Notes: generated from the sequence alone by a model not told the origin. A stretch of 64,000 nt of DNA from CAZMRF01 sp964568735 (GCA_964568735.1 CAZMRF010000005.1:1-64000), one strand, 5' to 3'. Shown: positions 1 to 9,059, numbered from the stretch's first letter. Numbers and translations: made by a program.

Positions 1-515
1 ACCGTGATGGCCCACATCGCGAGCTGATCCCACGGGAGCAGATAGCCGGTGAACGACAGCAGCAGCGTCAGGACGAGGAGGATGACGCCGATGTTCCAGT
101 TGAACTCGCGCGGCGGCTTGTAGGAGCCCGTCATGAAGACTCGGAACATGTGGAGCCACACGGCGATGACCATCGCGTGGGCCCCCCACCGGTGGATCTC
201 GCGCATGATCCCCAGCGGCACCTGCTCGCGCAGGTCCCAGATGTCCGCGTACGCGTACTCCACCGTGGGGCGGTAGTAGAACATCAGGAGGACGCCGGTG
301 ATCGTCTCGACGATGAAGAGGAAGAACGTGATCCCGCCCATGCACCAGGTGTACTTGAGGCGCAGCCCCGACTTGCGCACGCGCACCGGATGGAGGTGCA
401 GAAAGACGTTCGTGATGACGGCCAGGGCCCGGTTCCTGTCGTTGTTCGGGGGCCCGTGCCGGAATACGGACTTCCAGATCTGACTCTCGCGAATGTACGT
501 GAGGAGGTCCGTCAT
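1..515 (-). CDS. Cytochrome b (N-terminal, b6-like), partial
   Basis: The membrane cytochrome b subunit of a quinol:cytochrome c oxidoreductase, cut off by the window edge. The visible 171 residues hold a charged N-terminus, a first transmembrane segment near residues 60-80, and the heme-ligand pair His108 and His122 in the contexts IHRWGAH and WLHMFR, 14 residues apart as in cytochrome b/b6. The following KPPREFNWN and LLPWDQ segments are also typical of the b6-type N-terminal domain. The ATG at 515 lies 13 bases downstream of the Rieske stop, so the two genes form one minus-strand operon in the order Rieske, cytochrome b. Whether the C-terminal domain is fused or a separate gene lies outside the window. 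Family assignment is secure. Confidence 0.93.
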   Translation of the reverse strand, partial: MTDLLTYIRESQIWKSVFRHGPPNNDRNRALAVITNVFLHLHPVRVRKSGLRLKYTWCMGGITFFLFIVETITGVLLMFYYRPTVEYAYADIWDLREQVPLGIMREIHRWGAHAMVIAVWLHMFRVFMTGSYKPPREFNWNIGVILLVLTLLLSFTGYLLPWDQLAMWAIT

Positions 516-528
516 CGAAGCTCTTCCC

Positions 529-1203
529 TCATCCGGTGTAGCGCAATGAGGCGCCGGGATCTTCCCATTGCCCCTTCTCCTGCTGGTACTTCACGTTCTT
601 GTCCACGACGATCTGCCCGTCGTCCCCCAGCGAGATCTTGTGGCGCTCCAGCGGCCTCGGCGCCGGCCCTTCGAAGTTGATCCCGGAGGGGTAGAAGCCG
701 CTGCCGTGGCAGGGGCACTTGAACTTGTTCTCACCCGAGAGCCAGTTGGGCGTGCAGCCCAGGTGGGTGCAGGTCGTCGAGAGGGCGTAGATCCCCTCCT
801 CGTTGCGGACCATCCAGACGCCGAACTTCTCCTTGTACCGCTCGTCCACGCCCATGGCGTAGTCGCTGGGGTAGCCCGCCTTGAAGCTCATGGGCGGCTC
901 GAAGAGCACGTTGGGGAACATGAAGCGCGTCATGGCCGTCAGCGCGGCGCTCATGGCACCGGAGAAGGCCAGCCAGGCCACGCCGAGCGAGCTGAAGAAG
1001 GTGCGCCGCGTGATGTTCCAGGGCGCGGGTCCCGTCGGCGAGACGGGCTGGGGGCCTTTCGCGGCCGGAGCCGCGCCCACGGGCTTCGCCCCGCCCGGGG
1101 GCGTCGTCCCCGGCCTGGCCACGGCGATGGCTCCCGTCGTGACCACGGCGCCTTCGGGAGGGCCGGCCGCCCCCGTCTTCTCTGAGTCGGTATCCGTCGC
1201 CAT
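529..1203 (-). CDS. Rieske [2Fe-2S] protein of bc-type complex
   Basis: Iron-sulfur subunit that passes electrons from quinol to a c-type cytochrome. The 224-residue protein has an Ala/Pro/Gly-rich N-terminal extension (about 60 residues), one membrane anchor at about 67-97 that begins with a twin-arginine-like TRRTFF motif, and a Rieske fold with both cluster-binding boxes, CTHLGC (145-150) and CPCHGSG (163-169). The ATG at 1203 was chosen because the reading frame upstream has no domain character, while the sequence from MATDTD onwards leads directly into the anchor. It is followed by cytochrome b with a 13-base gap. The long low-complexity N-terminus is longer than in most Rieske proteins; its role cannot be read from the sequence. 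Confidence 0.93.
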   Translation of the reverse strand: MATDTDSEKTGAAGPPEGAVVTTGAIAVARPGTTPPGGAKPVGAAPAAKGPQPVSPTGPAPWNITRRTFFSSLGVAWLAFSGAMSAALTAMTRFMFPNVLFEPPMSFKAGYPSDYAMGVDERYKEKFGVWMVRNEEGIYALSTTCTHLGCTPNWLSGENKFKCPCHGSGFYPSGINFEGPAPRPLERHKISLGDDGQIVVDKNVKYQQEKGQWEDPGASLRYTG

Positions 1204-1483
1204 CAGATGGAGCTGGAACGCGTCGTGCGGTCCTCTCGTCCCCTTCGCGCGTGAGTGCCGTCCCTCTCCGCGGCCCCAGCCTCGCCCCTCACGGGGTGCG
1301 GCGGAGCGCGACAGCGGCCGGATGCGTCCTGCCGGCCCTGTCTCGCGGTGATCGAGAGGATGGCGGCCGCGTTCCAACACACCGGCGGCCTCGGTCTGCT
1401 CCCTCCCGTAGGGAGGTTGCGGATTCTAACAAAGCCCCCCGGGGAGTCAACCGATATCGAGTGACGCTGGCGTGGAGCAGGAT

Positions 1484-2440
1484 TCAGGCGCCCTCGCGCC
1501 ACTCCTGGAGCGCGCGGAGAGCTGAGTCCCTGACCTTCAAGTTGGGATCGGACTGGCTGACCCCCTCCACGAGAGCGCGCATCTCGTCGCCGCCGAGGCG
1601 CCAGGCGGCCTGCACGGCGCCGATCCGGGCCTCGATCTTCTGCGCCTCGGTGATCTCCGCGATGGCATCGAGGTAGGCGGGATCCAGCATCCGGCGGATC
1701 ACGTGGGCCCCCGAGGCATCCCCGAGCACCGCGAGCGAGAGGGCCGCGTTCCAGCGGACGTCCTCGACGGGGTCGTCGAGGCGGGCGAGTATCGCGGGTA
1801 TCGCCGAAGGCTCCCCGATGCGGCCCAGCGAATGAAGGGCCATCTTCCGCATCCCGGGGTCGTCGTTCGAGAGAAGCTCGATGAGGTCCCCGACGGCCTC
1901 CCTGTCCCCCAGGCGGCCGAGCGCGCGGACCGCGTAGAGGCGGACGTCGGCATCCTCGTCGGCGAGCGCCCGGCGGACCGCGGGGGCGGTCACGGGGTCG
2001 CCGATCTCCTCGAGGGCCAGGAGGAGGTAGCGGCGGACGACGGGATCGGAGGTCTTCGGGTCCACGAGCGTGTCCGCGATCTCGCGTGAGAGCGTCGGGT
2101 CGCGGCGCGCCTCCTCGTCGCGCGTCAGGACGCGCGAAAGCTCGAAGGCCGCCTGCCACTTCCTGCCCGTCACGCCGTTGCGGACCTCCTGGAGGTAGTC
2201 GTGCGCGTCGCGCCGGTCGGTCGCGATCAGCCCGAAGAGGAAGAAGACCGCCACGCTGAGGGCCACGATGACGGCCGGTATGATGAAGAGCCGCCCCATA
2301 TCCCCGGCGAATGTGGAGTCATCTTCGTCGCCGGGAGGCACGGGTGGCGCGGGCGAGGTTGACGATCCACCGGGGGCGACAGACCCCTCGTCAACGGTGG
2401 GGTGAACGCTCTCCGATCCCCTCCCGGGGTCTTCGGCCAT
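1484..2440 (-). CDS. Membrane-anchored HEAT-repeat protein
   Basis: A 318-residue protein of unknown specific role. Residues 1-50 are Pro/Ser/Gly-rich and probably disordered, one transmembrane helix follows (about 52-75, RLFIIPAVIVALSV), and the rest is built of HEAT repeats, with recurring units such as DADVRLYAVRALGRLGD and DPGMRKMALHSLGRIGE. HEAT solenoids act as protein-binding scaffolds. The ATG at 2440 has a good GGAGAG ribosome site 7 bases upstream, preferred over an upstream in-frame start at 2503. It lies about 280 bases upstream of the Rieske gene on the same strand; a link to the respiratory complex is possible but unproven. Confidence 0.8.
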   Translation of the reverse strand: MAEDPGRGSESVHPTVDEGSVAPGGSSTSPAPPVPPGDEDDSTFAGDMGRLFIIPAVIVALSVAVFFLFGLIATDRRDAHDYLQEVRNGVTGRKWQAAFELSRVLTRDEEARRDPTLSREIADTLVDPKTSDPVVRRYLLLALEEIGDPVTAPAVRRALADEDADVRLYAVRALGRLGDREAVGDLIELLSNDDPGMRKMALHSLGRIGEPSAIPAILARLDDPVEDVRWNAALSLAVLGDASGAHVIRRMLDPAYLDAIAEITEAQKIEARIGAVQAAWRLGGDEMRALVEGVSQSDPNLKVRDSALRALQEWREGA

Positions 2441-2541
2441 CGTGATCTCTCCGGATCCGGCGGCGGGGGCCGGGAGGTGCGGGATGTTAACATCGGCCCG
2501 CAATAACCCGCCATCGGAGCCGCAGGGGTCGCGCCCCCATC

Positions 2542-3375
2542 ATGTCATCTCAGGAGCAGGCCCTCGTCATCTTTGCCCGCTCTCCCCTCCCGGGCTTGGT
2601 CAAGACGCGTCTCATGCCGGTCTTCACCCCCGATGAGGCCTGCGAGATCCACGTGGCGCTCCTCGGGGACGTCGCCGAGCGCGCGCAGCGTGCCGTCGGG
2701 TCCATGGCCGCGATCAGCTTGGCCTGGAGCGAAGGGGTTCCGGGGGTGAAGATCGGCGTCTCATCCCCCGGGCAGCCCGCCGGCATGGTGGAGCCACCAC
2801 CCACCCTCGCAGCACCTGCGGTTTCCGGCAAGGCGTACTTGCCGTCCGGGCTCGCAGAGAAAAGTCACGCTGGATCTGACTGGGCGAATCTGATCCCGGG
2901 AGCGATCCCGTTCTCAGTCCAGCCGCGTGGCGATCTCGGAGAGCGGATGGCTCTGGTGATCCAGGAGAAGCTGCGCGCAGGGTTCAAGCGCGTCGTCATT
3001 CTCGGGAGTGACGCGCCGACTCTCCCCGACGATCACCTGCGAGCCGCCTTCGAGCACCTGCGCCGAAAGGAGGTCGTCATCGGCTCCGCCGAGGACGGAG
3101 GCTACTATCTCGTCGGGATGACACGCCTCCACCCCGAGATCTTCATGAAGATCCGCTGGGGGACGCGCGAGGTCCTCGCGGTGACGCGCAAGCGCTTGAA
3201 GCAGGCAGGCATCGTCTTCGAGGAGCTGGGCGCCTGGCACGACGTGGACACACCGGACGACGTGAGCAGGCTCTGGAAGGACCTGCTCAAGATGAAGAAG
3301 AGCCGCCCGGACGAGGTCCCGCCCCGGACATGGAGCGTCCTCTCCCGGCTCGCGCCGGGGAGAGTCAGGGGGTAG
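2542..3375 (+). CDS. DUF2064 / TIGR04282 glycosyltransferase-like protein
   Basis: A 277-residue nucleotide-diphospho-sugar-transferase-fold protein of the DUF2064 family (TIGR04282, rSAM/selenodomain-associated transferase 1). The N-terminal motif FARSPLPGLVKTRLMP matches the family GK-KTRL box, and the central GSDAPTLPDDHL and SAEDGGYYLVGM motifs are the family nucleotide/metal site. Between residues about 65 and 125 it carries an insertion of low conservation relative to a minimal family member. The substrate of this family is not established. The gene is divergent from the HEAT-repeat gene and ends about 100 bases before the DUF3467 gene. Start ATG at 2542 directly precedes the conserved core. 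Confidence 0.85.
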   Translation: MSSQEQALVIFARSPLPGLVKTRLMPVFTPDEACEIHVALLGDVAERAQRAVGSMAAISLAWSEGVPGVKIGVSSPGQPAGMVEPPPTLAAPAVSGKAYLPSGLAEKSHAGSDWANLIPGAIPFSVQPRGDLGERMALVIQEKLRAGFKRVVILGSDAPTLPDDHLRAAFEHLRRKEVVIGSAEDGGYYLVGMTRLHPEIFMKIRWGTREVLAVTRKRLKQAGIVFEELGAWHDVDTPDDVSRLWKDLLKMKKSRPDEVPPRTWSVLSRLAPGRVRG

Positions 3376-3473
3376 TGTGGATCAGAGGGGTGGAGCTGGC
3401 TGCGAATCCAGCGCGCGGCCTACGCTGTACTACGGTGATGCCGGATAGTGGTGGCGGACTCAGGAGGAACGTG

Positions 3474-3761
3474 ATGGCCGACGAGAAGCCCAAGCAGCGA
3501 TCGATACCCATCAAGGTCACCGACGACATCGTCGGCGGCGTCTACTCGAACCACATGGTCGTCTCCCACACGCGGGAGGAGTTCTTCCTCGACTTCTTCA
3601 GCATGCTCCCCGAGGCGGGCAAGCTCTCCGCCCGCGTCATCGCGAGCCCCGGCCACATCAAGCGGATCGCGCGCGCCCTCGCCGACAACATCAGCCGCTA
3701 CGAGGCCCGCTTCGGCTCCATCACCGAAGCCGCCGAGCCCCCGACCGGCGCCGTGCACTGA
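3474..3761 (+). CDS. DUF3467 protein
   Basis: A 95-residue protein with the DUF3467 pattern: a short beta-rich domain with the segments GGVYSNHMVVSHTREEFFLDF, in which the family sees a YSN...HT..EF core, followed by a basic helix GHIKRIARALADNISRYE. The family is widespread and uncharacterised. The ATG at 3474 has a strong AGGAGG ribosome site 7 bases upstream, so the longer upstream frame is not used. It converges with recG, whose stop lies 5 bases away. Confidence 0.85.
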   Translation: MADEKPKQRSIPIKVTDDIVGGVYSNHMVVSHTREEFFLDFFSMLPEAGKLSARVIASPGHIKRIARALADNISRYEARFGSITEAAEPPTGAVH

Positions 3762-3766
3762 GCGGC

Positions 3767-5950
3767 TCACCCTGTCGTGGCGAGGCCGAGCTTTGGGCCC
3801 CAGCGGCGCGCGGCGTGGCGGAGGAGCGGGCCGTAGGGGCCCTTCTCGGCCTGCGCCGCCCGGCCGGGCAGGTCGCCCACCAGCTTGAAGGCTTCTTCAC
3901 GCGCGAGCTCGAGGAGCTCGCGGTCGCGCAGGACGTTGGCGATGCGCAGCTCGGGCATCCCCGTCTGACGCGTCCCCGTCATCTCGCCGGGTCCCCGAAT
4001 CTCCAGGTCCTTCTCGGCGATCCTGAAGCCATCCTCGGTCTCGGCCATCACGGCCAGCCGCGCCTCCGCCTCGGGGGTGAGTGAGTCCGACTCGACGAAG
4101 ATGCAGTACGACGCGTGCGCCCCGCGCCCCACTCTCCCCCGGAGCTGGTGGAGCTGGCTGAGGCCGAAGCGCTCCGCGTTCTCGATGACCATGACCGTGG
4201 CGTTGGGGACGTCGATGCCCACCTCGATGACCGTCGTCGCCACGAGAAGCTCAATCTCCCCCGCCGCGAAGGCCTTCATCGTCCGGTCGCGCTCCCCGGC
4301 GTCCAGCCGGCCGTGCATCAGCCCGACGGCAGTGTCGGGCAGCGCCTTTCGCAGGTCATCGGCCATCTTCACGGCGGCCTTCAGATCCGACTCCTCGCCT
4401 TCCTCTGCTTCCTCGACCAGGGGGAGCACGAGGTAGGCCTGCCGCCCCTTCCGGATCTCCTTGCGGACGAACTCGTAGATCTTCTCGCGCGACTCGGCCT
4501 TCCGCCTGAACGTGCGCACGGGGCGCCGCCCCGGCGGCATCTCGTCGATGACTGAGAGGTCGAGATCTCCGTAGAGCGTCAGACACAGCGAGCGCGGGAT
4601 GGGCGTGGCGGTCATCACCAGGACGTCGGGCTGCGCGCCCTTCTCACGCAGCGCCGCCCGCTGGACGACGCCGAAGCGGTGCTGCTCGTCCACGACGACG
4701 AGGCCGAGGCGGTGGAAGACGACCGATTCCTGAATGAGCGCGTGCGTGCCCACGATCACCTGCCAGAAGCCCCCCGCGATCCCCGCAAGGGTCTGCCTGC
4801 GCGCCGCGCCCCGCACCGCCCCCGTCATGAGGACGGATCGATATCCCTTCCCTTCGAGGAGCTTCCCCACCACGCGGAAGTGCTGCTCCGCGAGAAGCTC
4901 CGTGGGGGCCATGAGGACCGCCTGGTGGTCGCTCTCCACGGCGAAGAGCATCGCGAGGAGCGCCACGATCGTCTTCCCCGATCCGACGTCGCCCTGGAGG
5001 AGGCGGCTCATGGGGCTGGCTGCCTTGAGATCCTCGCCTATCTCGCCGAGAACCCGCCGCTGCGCCCCCGTGAGGCGGAAGGGCAGGACCTCCTTGAGCC
5101 TCCGCCTCACGTCATCGTTCACCCTGTAGCGGAAGCCGCGCTTGACCTTCGCCGCGTTGCGGCGGCTCAAGGCGAGCGCCACCTGCAAGAGGAAGAACTC
5201 CTCGAAGATCATCCTCCGGTGGGCGGGCATGCGCATCCCGAGGAGATCCCCGGTCGAGCTTCCCGGATCCGGGAAGTGAACCTGGCGGATGGCGTCGGAC
5301 CTCGACACGAGCCCCAGCCTCTCGCGCAGCGCAGGCGGGATCGGATCGGCCACCTCGGCGGGCAGCGCCTCGAGGAGGTTGTGGATGATCCTCCGGAGCG
5401 CCTTGGGCGAGAGGCCGGGAAGCCTTCGATGAATGGGGACGATCCGCCCCATGTGGATCTCGTCGCCCGCCTCGCGCGTGACGATCTCCCAGTCGGGCGC
5501 CGAGAGCTGCAAGACGCCCCGGCGCCCCTGGCCAATCGTGGGGGCCCCGTAGAGGACGACCTCGACGCCCTCCCTGAGATGGTCGCGGATGAATGCCTGG
5601 TTGAACCAGACGCACTCGATCGTGCCGGTGCCGTCGTCCACGAGGACCTTCACGATCCTCATCCGGCGGCGCGCCGTCGTGAAGGCGGCAGCTTGAAGGA
5701 CTCTCCCCGAGATCGTCACCGCCCCCGAGGAGGCATTCAGGGCGGAGATGGGGAGGAAGCGGCTCCTGTCCTCGTAGCGGAAAGGAAGATGAAGGAGAAG
5801 GTCTCCCGCCGTGAGGAAGCCCTTCTCGGCCAGTGCTTCCGCCCGCGACGGGCCGATGCCGCGGACGTAGCGGAGAGGCGAGGCCGGGCCGAGGGGCGGG
5901 CTCTCCCCTCCGGCCCCGGCGCTCCTTCCGGTCTTCGCGGCCTCCGCCAC
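3767..5950 (-). CDS. recG: ATP-dependent DNA helicase RecG
   Basis: RecG remodels stalled replication forks and branch-migrates Holliday junctions. With a GTG start at 5950 the protein has 727 residues, close to the usual 690-820. In order it shows an N-terminal helical part, a wedge/OB domain (about 60-250), Walker A GDVGSGKT (about 320), the DEQH box (VVDEQHRFG, about 419), the TATPIPRSL motif, and the C-terminal helicase core with ATTVIEVGIDVPNA and QLRGRVGRG (about 605), which are RecG hallmarks. The frame stays open to 6241, but that part overlaps the upstream peptidase gene; GTG 5950 sits 47 bases after that gene's stop and has a G-rich upstream stretch. The exact start is uncertain by several codons; the function is not. 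Confidence 0.93.
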   Translation of the reverse strand: MAEAAKTGRSAGAGGESPPLGPASPLRYVRGIGPSRAEALAEKGFLTAGDLLLHLPFRYEDRSRFLPISALNASSGAVTISGRVLQAAAFTTARRRMRIVKVLVDDGTGTIECVWFNQAFIRDHLREGVEVVLYGAPTIGQGRRGVLQLSAPDWEIVTREAGDEIHMGRIVPIHRRLPGLSPKALRRIIHNLLEALPAEVADPIPPALRERLGLVSRSDAIRQVHFPDPGSSTGDLLGMRMPAHRRMIFEEFFLLQVALALSRRNAAKVKRGFRYRVNDDVRRRLKEVLPFRLTGAQRRVLGEIGEDLKAASPMSRLLQGDVGSGKTIVALLAMLFAVESDHQAVLMAPTELLAEQHFRVVGKLLEGKGYRSVLMTGAVRGAARRQTLAGIAGGFWQVIVGTHALIQESVVFHRLGLVVVDEQHRFGVVQRAALREKGAQPDVLVMTATPIPRSLCLTLYGDLDLSVIDEMPPGRRPVRTFRRKAESREKIYEFVRKEIRKGRQAYLVLPLVEEAEEGEESDLKAAVKMADDLRKALPDTAVGLMHGRLDAGERDRTMKAFAAGEIELLVATTVIEVGIDVPNATVMVIENAERFGLSQLHQLRGRVGRGAHASYCIFVESDSLTPEAEARLAVMAETEDGFRIAEKDLEIRGPGEMTGTRQTGMPELRIANVLRDRELLELAREEAFKLVGDLPGRAAQAEKGPYGPLLRHAARRWGPKLGLATTG

Positions 5951-5997
5951 GGGGCAACCCCCCGACGCCTCCGCCCGGCGCTGCGGCGCTGTGCCTC

Positions 5998-7041
5998 CTA
6001 GGGCTTTGCCGGAGGCTTGGCCTGGTCGGCCAGCTCGGCCAGCGCCTCCTTCCTCTCCGAGGCGAACTCGTCCCCCTCGTTCCACATGGGGAGCTCCTCG
6101 TCGATGGCGGCCAGGTAGCCCAGGTACCAGGCGACCCCCGCCGTCTTCGCGAGCGCCTCGAAGTTCCACGTATCGTCCACCTGGTCCGAGGGGCGGTGGT
6201 ACTTCGTGTCGAGGTACTCCTGGTAGCGCTCCTCGCCCCATCCCGGCGGCTGGTTCTTGTAGTCGTTCCCGTTCTTCACCGAGATGCTGGGGATGCCCAG
6301 CCGCGCGAAGTTGAAGTGGTCGGAGCGGTAGTAGTGGCCCTTCTCGGGATGCGGATCGGGCTTGATCGTGAACTCGAGGTGCTTGGCCGCCGTCGCGGCG
6401 ATGCGGCTGAGCTGAGGCGAGCGATCCGCGCCGAGAAAGACGAAGTCGTTCGTCTCGCCCAGCGAGCTGATGCCGTCGATGTTGATGTCCGCGGCGAAGC
6501 GCGCCGGGTAGATGAACAGGTGACGCCGATCGGTGAAGTGCTGCGACCCGCGCAGCCCCTGCTCCTCGGCCGCCGTGGCCATGAAGAGGACGGAGCGCCT
6601 CGGCTTGACGCCGCGCAGCGTGTAGGTCCGGGCAATCTCGATGAGAGCCGCCACGCCCGAAGCGTTGTCCTGCGCGCCGTTGTAGATGTTGTCGCCGTTC
6701 ACGGCCGGGCCGATCCCGAGGTGGTCGTAGTGGGCCGTGTAGACGACGAACTCGTTGTTCTTGTTGGGATCCTGCCCGGGGTAGAAGGCTATGACGTTGC
6801 GGGTCTTGATGGGGCGGAGCTTGCTCGTCACCCGGGCGGCCATCTCGACGTCCGTGAGCACGACCGGGCGGAACTCCTTCGACTTGGCCTGCTCCATCAG
6901 GGCCGCGAGATCCTGGTGGCCCTGGCTGAGCACCTTCGCGGCCGTCTCCTGCGTGATCCAGCCGGCCACCTTGAGCGGGGGCGATCCCTCCGCGTCGATG
7001 GGGTTGAAGAACGTCTCCTTGCCCCAGGAGCTGCGCACCAC
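5998..7041 (-). CDS. M28 family zinc peptidase, C-terminal part (frameshifted)
   Basis: C-terminal catalytic half of an exported M28 aminopeptidase. It shows the di-zinc site in order: YTAHYDHLG (His, Asp), GAQDNASGVAAL (bridging Asp), AAEEQGLRGS (catalytic and ligand Glu), INIDGIS (Asp), and YRSDHFNFARLGIPS (final His). The frame begins inside the protease-associated (PA) domain and lacks its own signal peptide or ribosome site, so it is the continuation of the gene starting at 7763. The two frames join if one base is restored in the GGG run at 7044-7046. The break is either a sequencing or assembly deletion in a short homopolymer or a real inactivating mutation; the well-kept downstream frame favours the first. 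Confidence 0.85.
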   Translation of the reverse strand: MVRSSWGKETFFNPIDAEGSPPLKVAGWITQETAAKVLSQGHQDLAALMEQAKSKEFRPVVLTDVEMAARVTSKLRPIKTRNVIAFYPGQDPNKNNEFVVYTAHYDHLGIGPAVNGDNIYNGAQDNASGVAALIEIARTYTLRGVKPRRSVLFMATAAEEQGLRGSQHFTDRRHLFIYPARFAADINIDGISSLGETNDFVFLGADRSPQLSRIAATAAKHLEFTIKPDPHPEKGHYYRSDHFNFARLGIPSISVKNGNDYKNQPPGWGEERYQEYLDTKYHRPSDQVDDTWNFEALAKTAGVAWYLGYLAAIDEELPMWNEGDEFASERKEALAELADQAKPPAKP

Positions 7042-7763
7042 GTCCCGGCCATGTCGGTGTTGTGGATGAGGATGGCGCCCGCGGCCCCTTTCTCCGCCGC
7101 GACGAAGAGCTTGTAGGTCCAGCGGCCGTAGTAGGTCAGGCCCTTGCCGCCGAAGAACGCGGGATCCTCCGAAGGCGGGTCATTCACCAGCATCATGACG
7201 ATCTTGCCGGTGACGTCCACGTCCTTGAAGTCGTCCCAGCCGTACTGGGGCGCCACGATGCCGTAGCCCACGAAGACGACGGGCGCGGAGACCTCGGCCA
7301 GCTCCTGCTGCGACTCCGTCCAGTAGACGGCTTCGTCGAGGTACTTCGGCGTGTAGGTCTCCTCGTCGTTGATGAAGGCCACCAGAGTCTGGTCGATGGT
7401 CGTCGTGACGCCGACCAGGGGGACGTCCTGGAAGTAGGAGGGCGGGGTGTTCGCGCCCGTGGGGACGGGGGCCCCGAGGCCGATGAGGGCGAACTGGGTC
7501 GCGATGTACTCCGCAGCCAGCTCGCCGCCTCGCTCGCCGGTCCCGCGGCCTTCCATGAGGTCGCTGGCGAGGAACTTGACGTGGGCGCCGACCTCGCGCG
7601 CCGAGATGCCCTTGATGGCCGCGGCGATCGCCTTGTCGAGGCCCGAGGCCTCGGTGCCGGTGGCCGGCGCGTTCTGGGCCGCAGCGGGAGTGACGGCCAG
7701 GAGGAGGGCCGGCACAAGGGCCAGCGATTTCAGCAAGGGAAGGGTCCTGCGAAAACTCGACAT
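6897..7763 (-). CDS. M28 family peptidase, N-terminal part (frameshifted)
   Basis: N-terminal half of the M28 peptidase. It begins with a signal peptide (FRRTLPLLKSLALVPALLLA, cleavage near AAAQNA), followed by the family N-terminal region and the start of a PA domain inserted in M28 enzymes, recognised by EKGAAGAILIHNTDMAG at about 233-249. After that the frame turns into unrelated sequence until 6897, while the true continuation is found in the frame ending at 5998. The complete enzyme would be near 588 residues. An AGGAGAG-like ribosome site precedes the ATG at 7763, and a TATAAT hexamer lies 48 bases upstream of the start codon. Confidence 0.85.
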   Translation of the reverse strand: MSSFRRTLPLLKSLALVPALLLAVTPAAAQNAPATGTEASGLDKAIAAAIKGISAREVGAHVKFLASDLMEGRGTGERGGELAAEYIATQFALIGLGAPVPTGANTPPSYFQDVPLVGVTTTIDQTLVAFINDEETYTPKYLDEAVYWTESQQELAEVSAPVVFVGYGIVAPQYGWDDFKDVDVTGKIVMMLVNDPPSEDPAFFGGKGLTYYGRWTYKLFVAAEKGAAGAILIHNTDMAGTWCAAPGARRRSSTPSTRRDRPRSRWPAGSRRRRPRRCSARATRISRP

Positions 7764-7810
7764 CCTCTTACTCTCCTTGATGGGGTTGGCAGTGGGGAGC
7801 GAAGCGCCGG

Positions 7811-7837
7811 ATTATAGTGCACGGGGCCGGGGCTCAA
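7811..7837 (-). promoter_or_regulatory. Sigma70-like promoter of the M28 peptidase
   Basis: On the minus strand a perfect TATAAT (7811-7816) follows a TTGAGC hexamer (7832-7837) with a 15-base spacer, one or two bases shorter than ideal. It lies in the 135-base divergent region between the peptidase (start 7763) and the threonine dehydratase gene. A perfect -10 box is unlikely by chance in such GC-rich DNA. Confidence 0.55.
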
Positions 7838-7898
7838 GAAGGGTCGGGGCGCCACTCGGCCGAGGTTGGACTCCCCGGCCGCCGAAGAGGTTGCTCCG

Positions 7899-8864
7899 AT
7901 GAATGAAAACGTGACCCTGGGCGAGATCCGCGCGGCGAGGGAGCTGCTATCCGGCTACCTCGAACCGACGCCCTGCCACTCATCACGGACCCTATCGGAG
8001 ATGACGGGGGGGCGGGTCCACCTCAAGCTGGAGAACTTCCAGAAGACGGGCTCTTTCAAGCCCCGGGGCGCCCTGGTCAACCTGCTCCGGCTGACACCGG
8101 AGGAGCGGAGCCGCGGCGTCATCACAGTGTCCGCAGGCAACCACGCGCAGGCGCTGGCCTGGGCCGCCTCCGCCGTGGGCTGCCCCGCGACCGTCGTCAT
8201 GCCGGCCGCCGCCTCGGCGGCCAAGGTCGAAGCCTCCCGCGGCTACGGCGCCGAGGTGGTCCTCCACGGCGACATCAAGGCCATCTTCGGCAAGATGGAT
8301 GAGATCCGGCAGGAGCGCTCCCTCACCTTCATCCATCCCTTCGACGCTCTGGCCACGGTGGCGGGCACGGGAACGGTCGGGCTCGAGATCCTGGAGCAGG
8401 TGCCCGACGTGGACGTGGTCGTCGTCGGCATCGGGGGCGGCGGTCTGATCAGTGGGGTAGCCGCCGCCATCAAGCAGCTCCGCCCCACCTGCCGCGTCTA
8501 CGGCGTCGAGCCCGAAGGAGCCCCCGCCATGCGCCGAAGCCTGGACGAAGGCCACCCCGTCCGCCTCGAGAAGATCGACACGATCGCCGACGGCCTCGCC
8601 GCCCCCTTCGCCGGGACGCTCAACTACGAGATCGTCAAGCGCTACGTGGATGACGTCGTCCTCGTCTCCGACAAGGAGATCATCCGCGCGATGCGGCTAC
8701 TGCTCGAGCGCGCCAAGCTCCTCGTCGAGCCCGCCGGCGCCGCCGCCACCGCCGCGCTCCTGGAAGGCCGCATCCCCCTCCCCCCGAACGCCCGCGTCGT
8801 GACGATCCTGAGCGGCGGGAACATCTCGCCCGAGGCCCTGGCCGCTCTGCTGGCCCAGGAGTGA
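7899..8864 (+). CDS. Threonine/serine dehydratase (fold type II PLP enzyme)
   Basis: A PLP-dependent dehydratase of the threonine ammonia-lyase/serine racemase group, converting threonine to 2-oxobutanoate and ammonia, or serine to pyruvate. The 321-residue protein has the Schiff-base lysine in GSFKPRGA (Lys54), the SAGNHAQ substrate loop (about 78-84) and the phosphate-binding glycine run GGGGLISG (about 178-185). It has no C-terminal ACT regulatory domain, so it resembles the catabolic or serine-racemase-like form rather than full-length biosynthetic IlvA. The ATG at 7899 has an AGAGG ribosome site; an in-frame ATG at 7866 is an alternative. It stands alone, with no isoleucine genes nearby. 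Confidence 0.88.
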   Translation: MNENVTLGEIRAARELLSGYLEPTPCHSSRTLSEMTGGRVHLKLENFQKTGSFKPRGALVNLLRLTPEERSRGVITVSAGNHAQALAWAASAVGCPATVVMPAAASAAKVEASRGYGAEVVLHGDIKAIFGKMDEIRQERSLTFIHPFDALATVAGTGTVGLEILEQVPDVDVVVVGIGGGGLISGVAAAIKQLRPTCRVYGVEPEGAPAMRRSLDEGHPVRLEKIDTIADGLAAPFAGTLNYEIVKRYVDDVVLVSDKEIIRAMRLLLERAKLLVEPAGAAATAALLEGRIPLPPNARVVTILSGGNISPEALAALLAQE

Positions 8865-8946
8865 CGAGTCTGTTCCATGGGCCTTTCCACCTTCGATAGC
8901 CGTGACTTGGAGAGCGGCCATTCGCGCCGCCCCAGGGTGCCTCGCA

Positions 8947-8974
8947 GTACAGATGTGGGCACCGCAATCTGTAC
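8947..8974. repeat. Inverted repeat GTACAGAT / ATCTGTAC
   Basis: A perfect 8-base inverted repeat (GTACAGAT at 8947-8954, ATCTGTAC at 8967-8974) with a 12-base spacer sits in the 195-base gap between the dehydratase and the DUF4143 ATPase gene. It is AT-richer than its surroundings and could be an operator or a hairpin. No T-run follows on either strand, so it is not an intrinsic terminator. Confidence 0.5.
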
Positions 8975-9059
8975 ACCCTCACGTGGAACCTCATCGGAGG
9001 GGTGCAGCCCGGCCCAGCGGGTGAAGTGGGCATTCCGCGAGGCGAGAGAGTGGGTGTGA

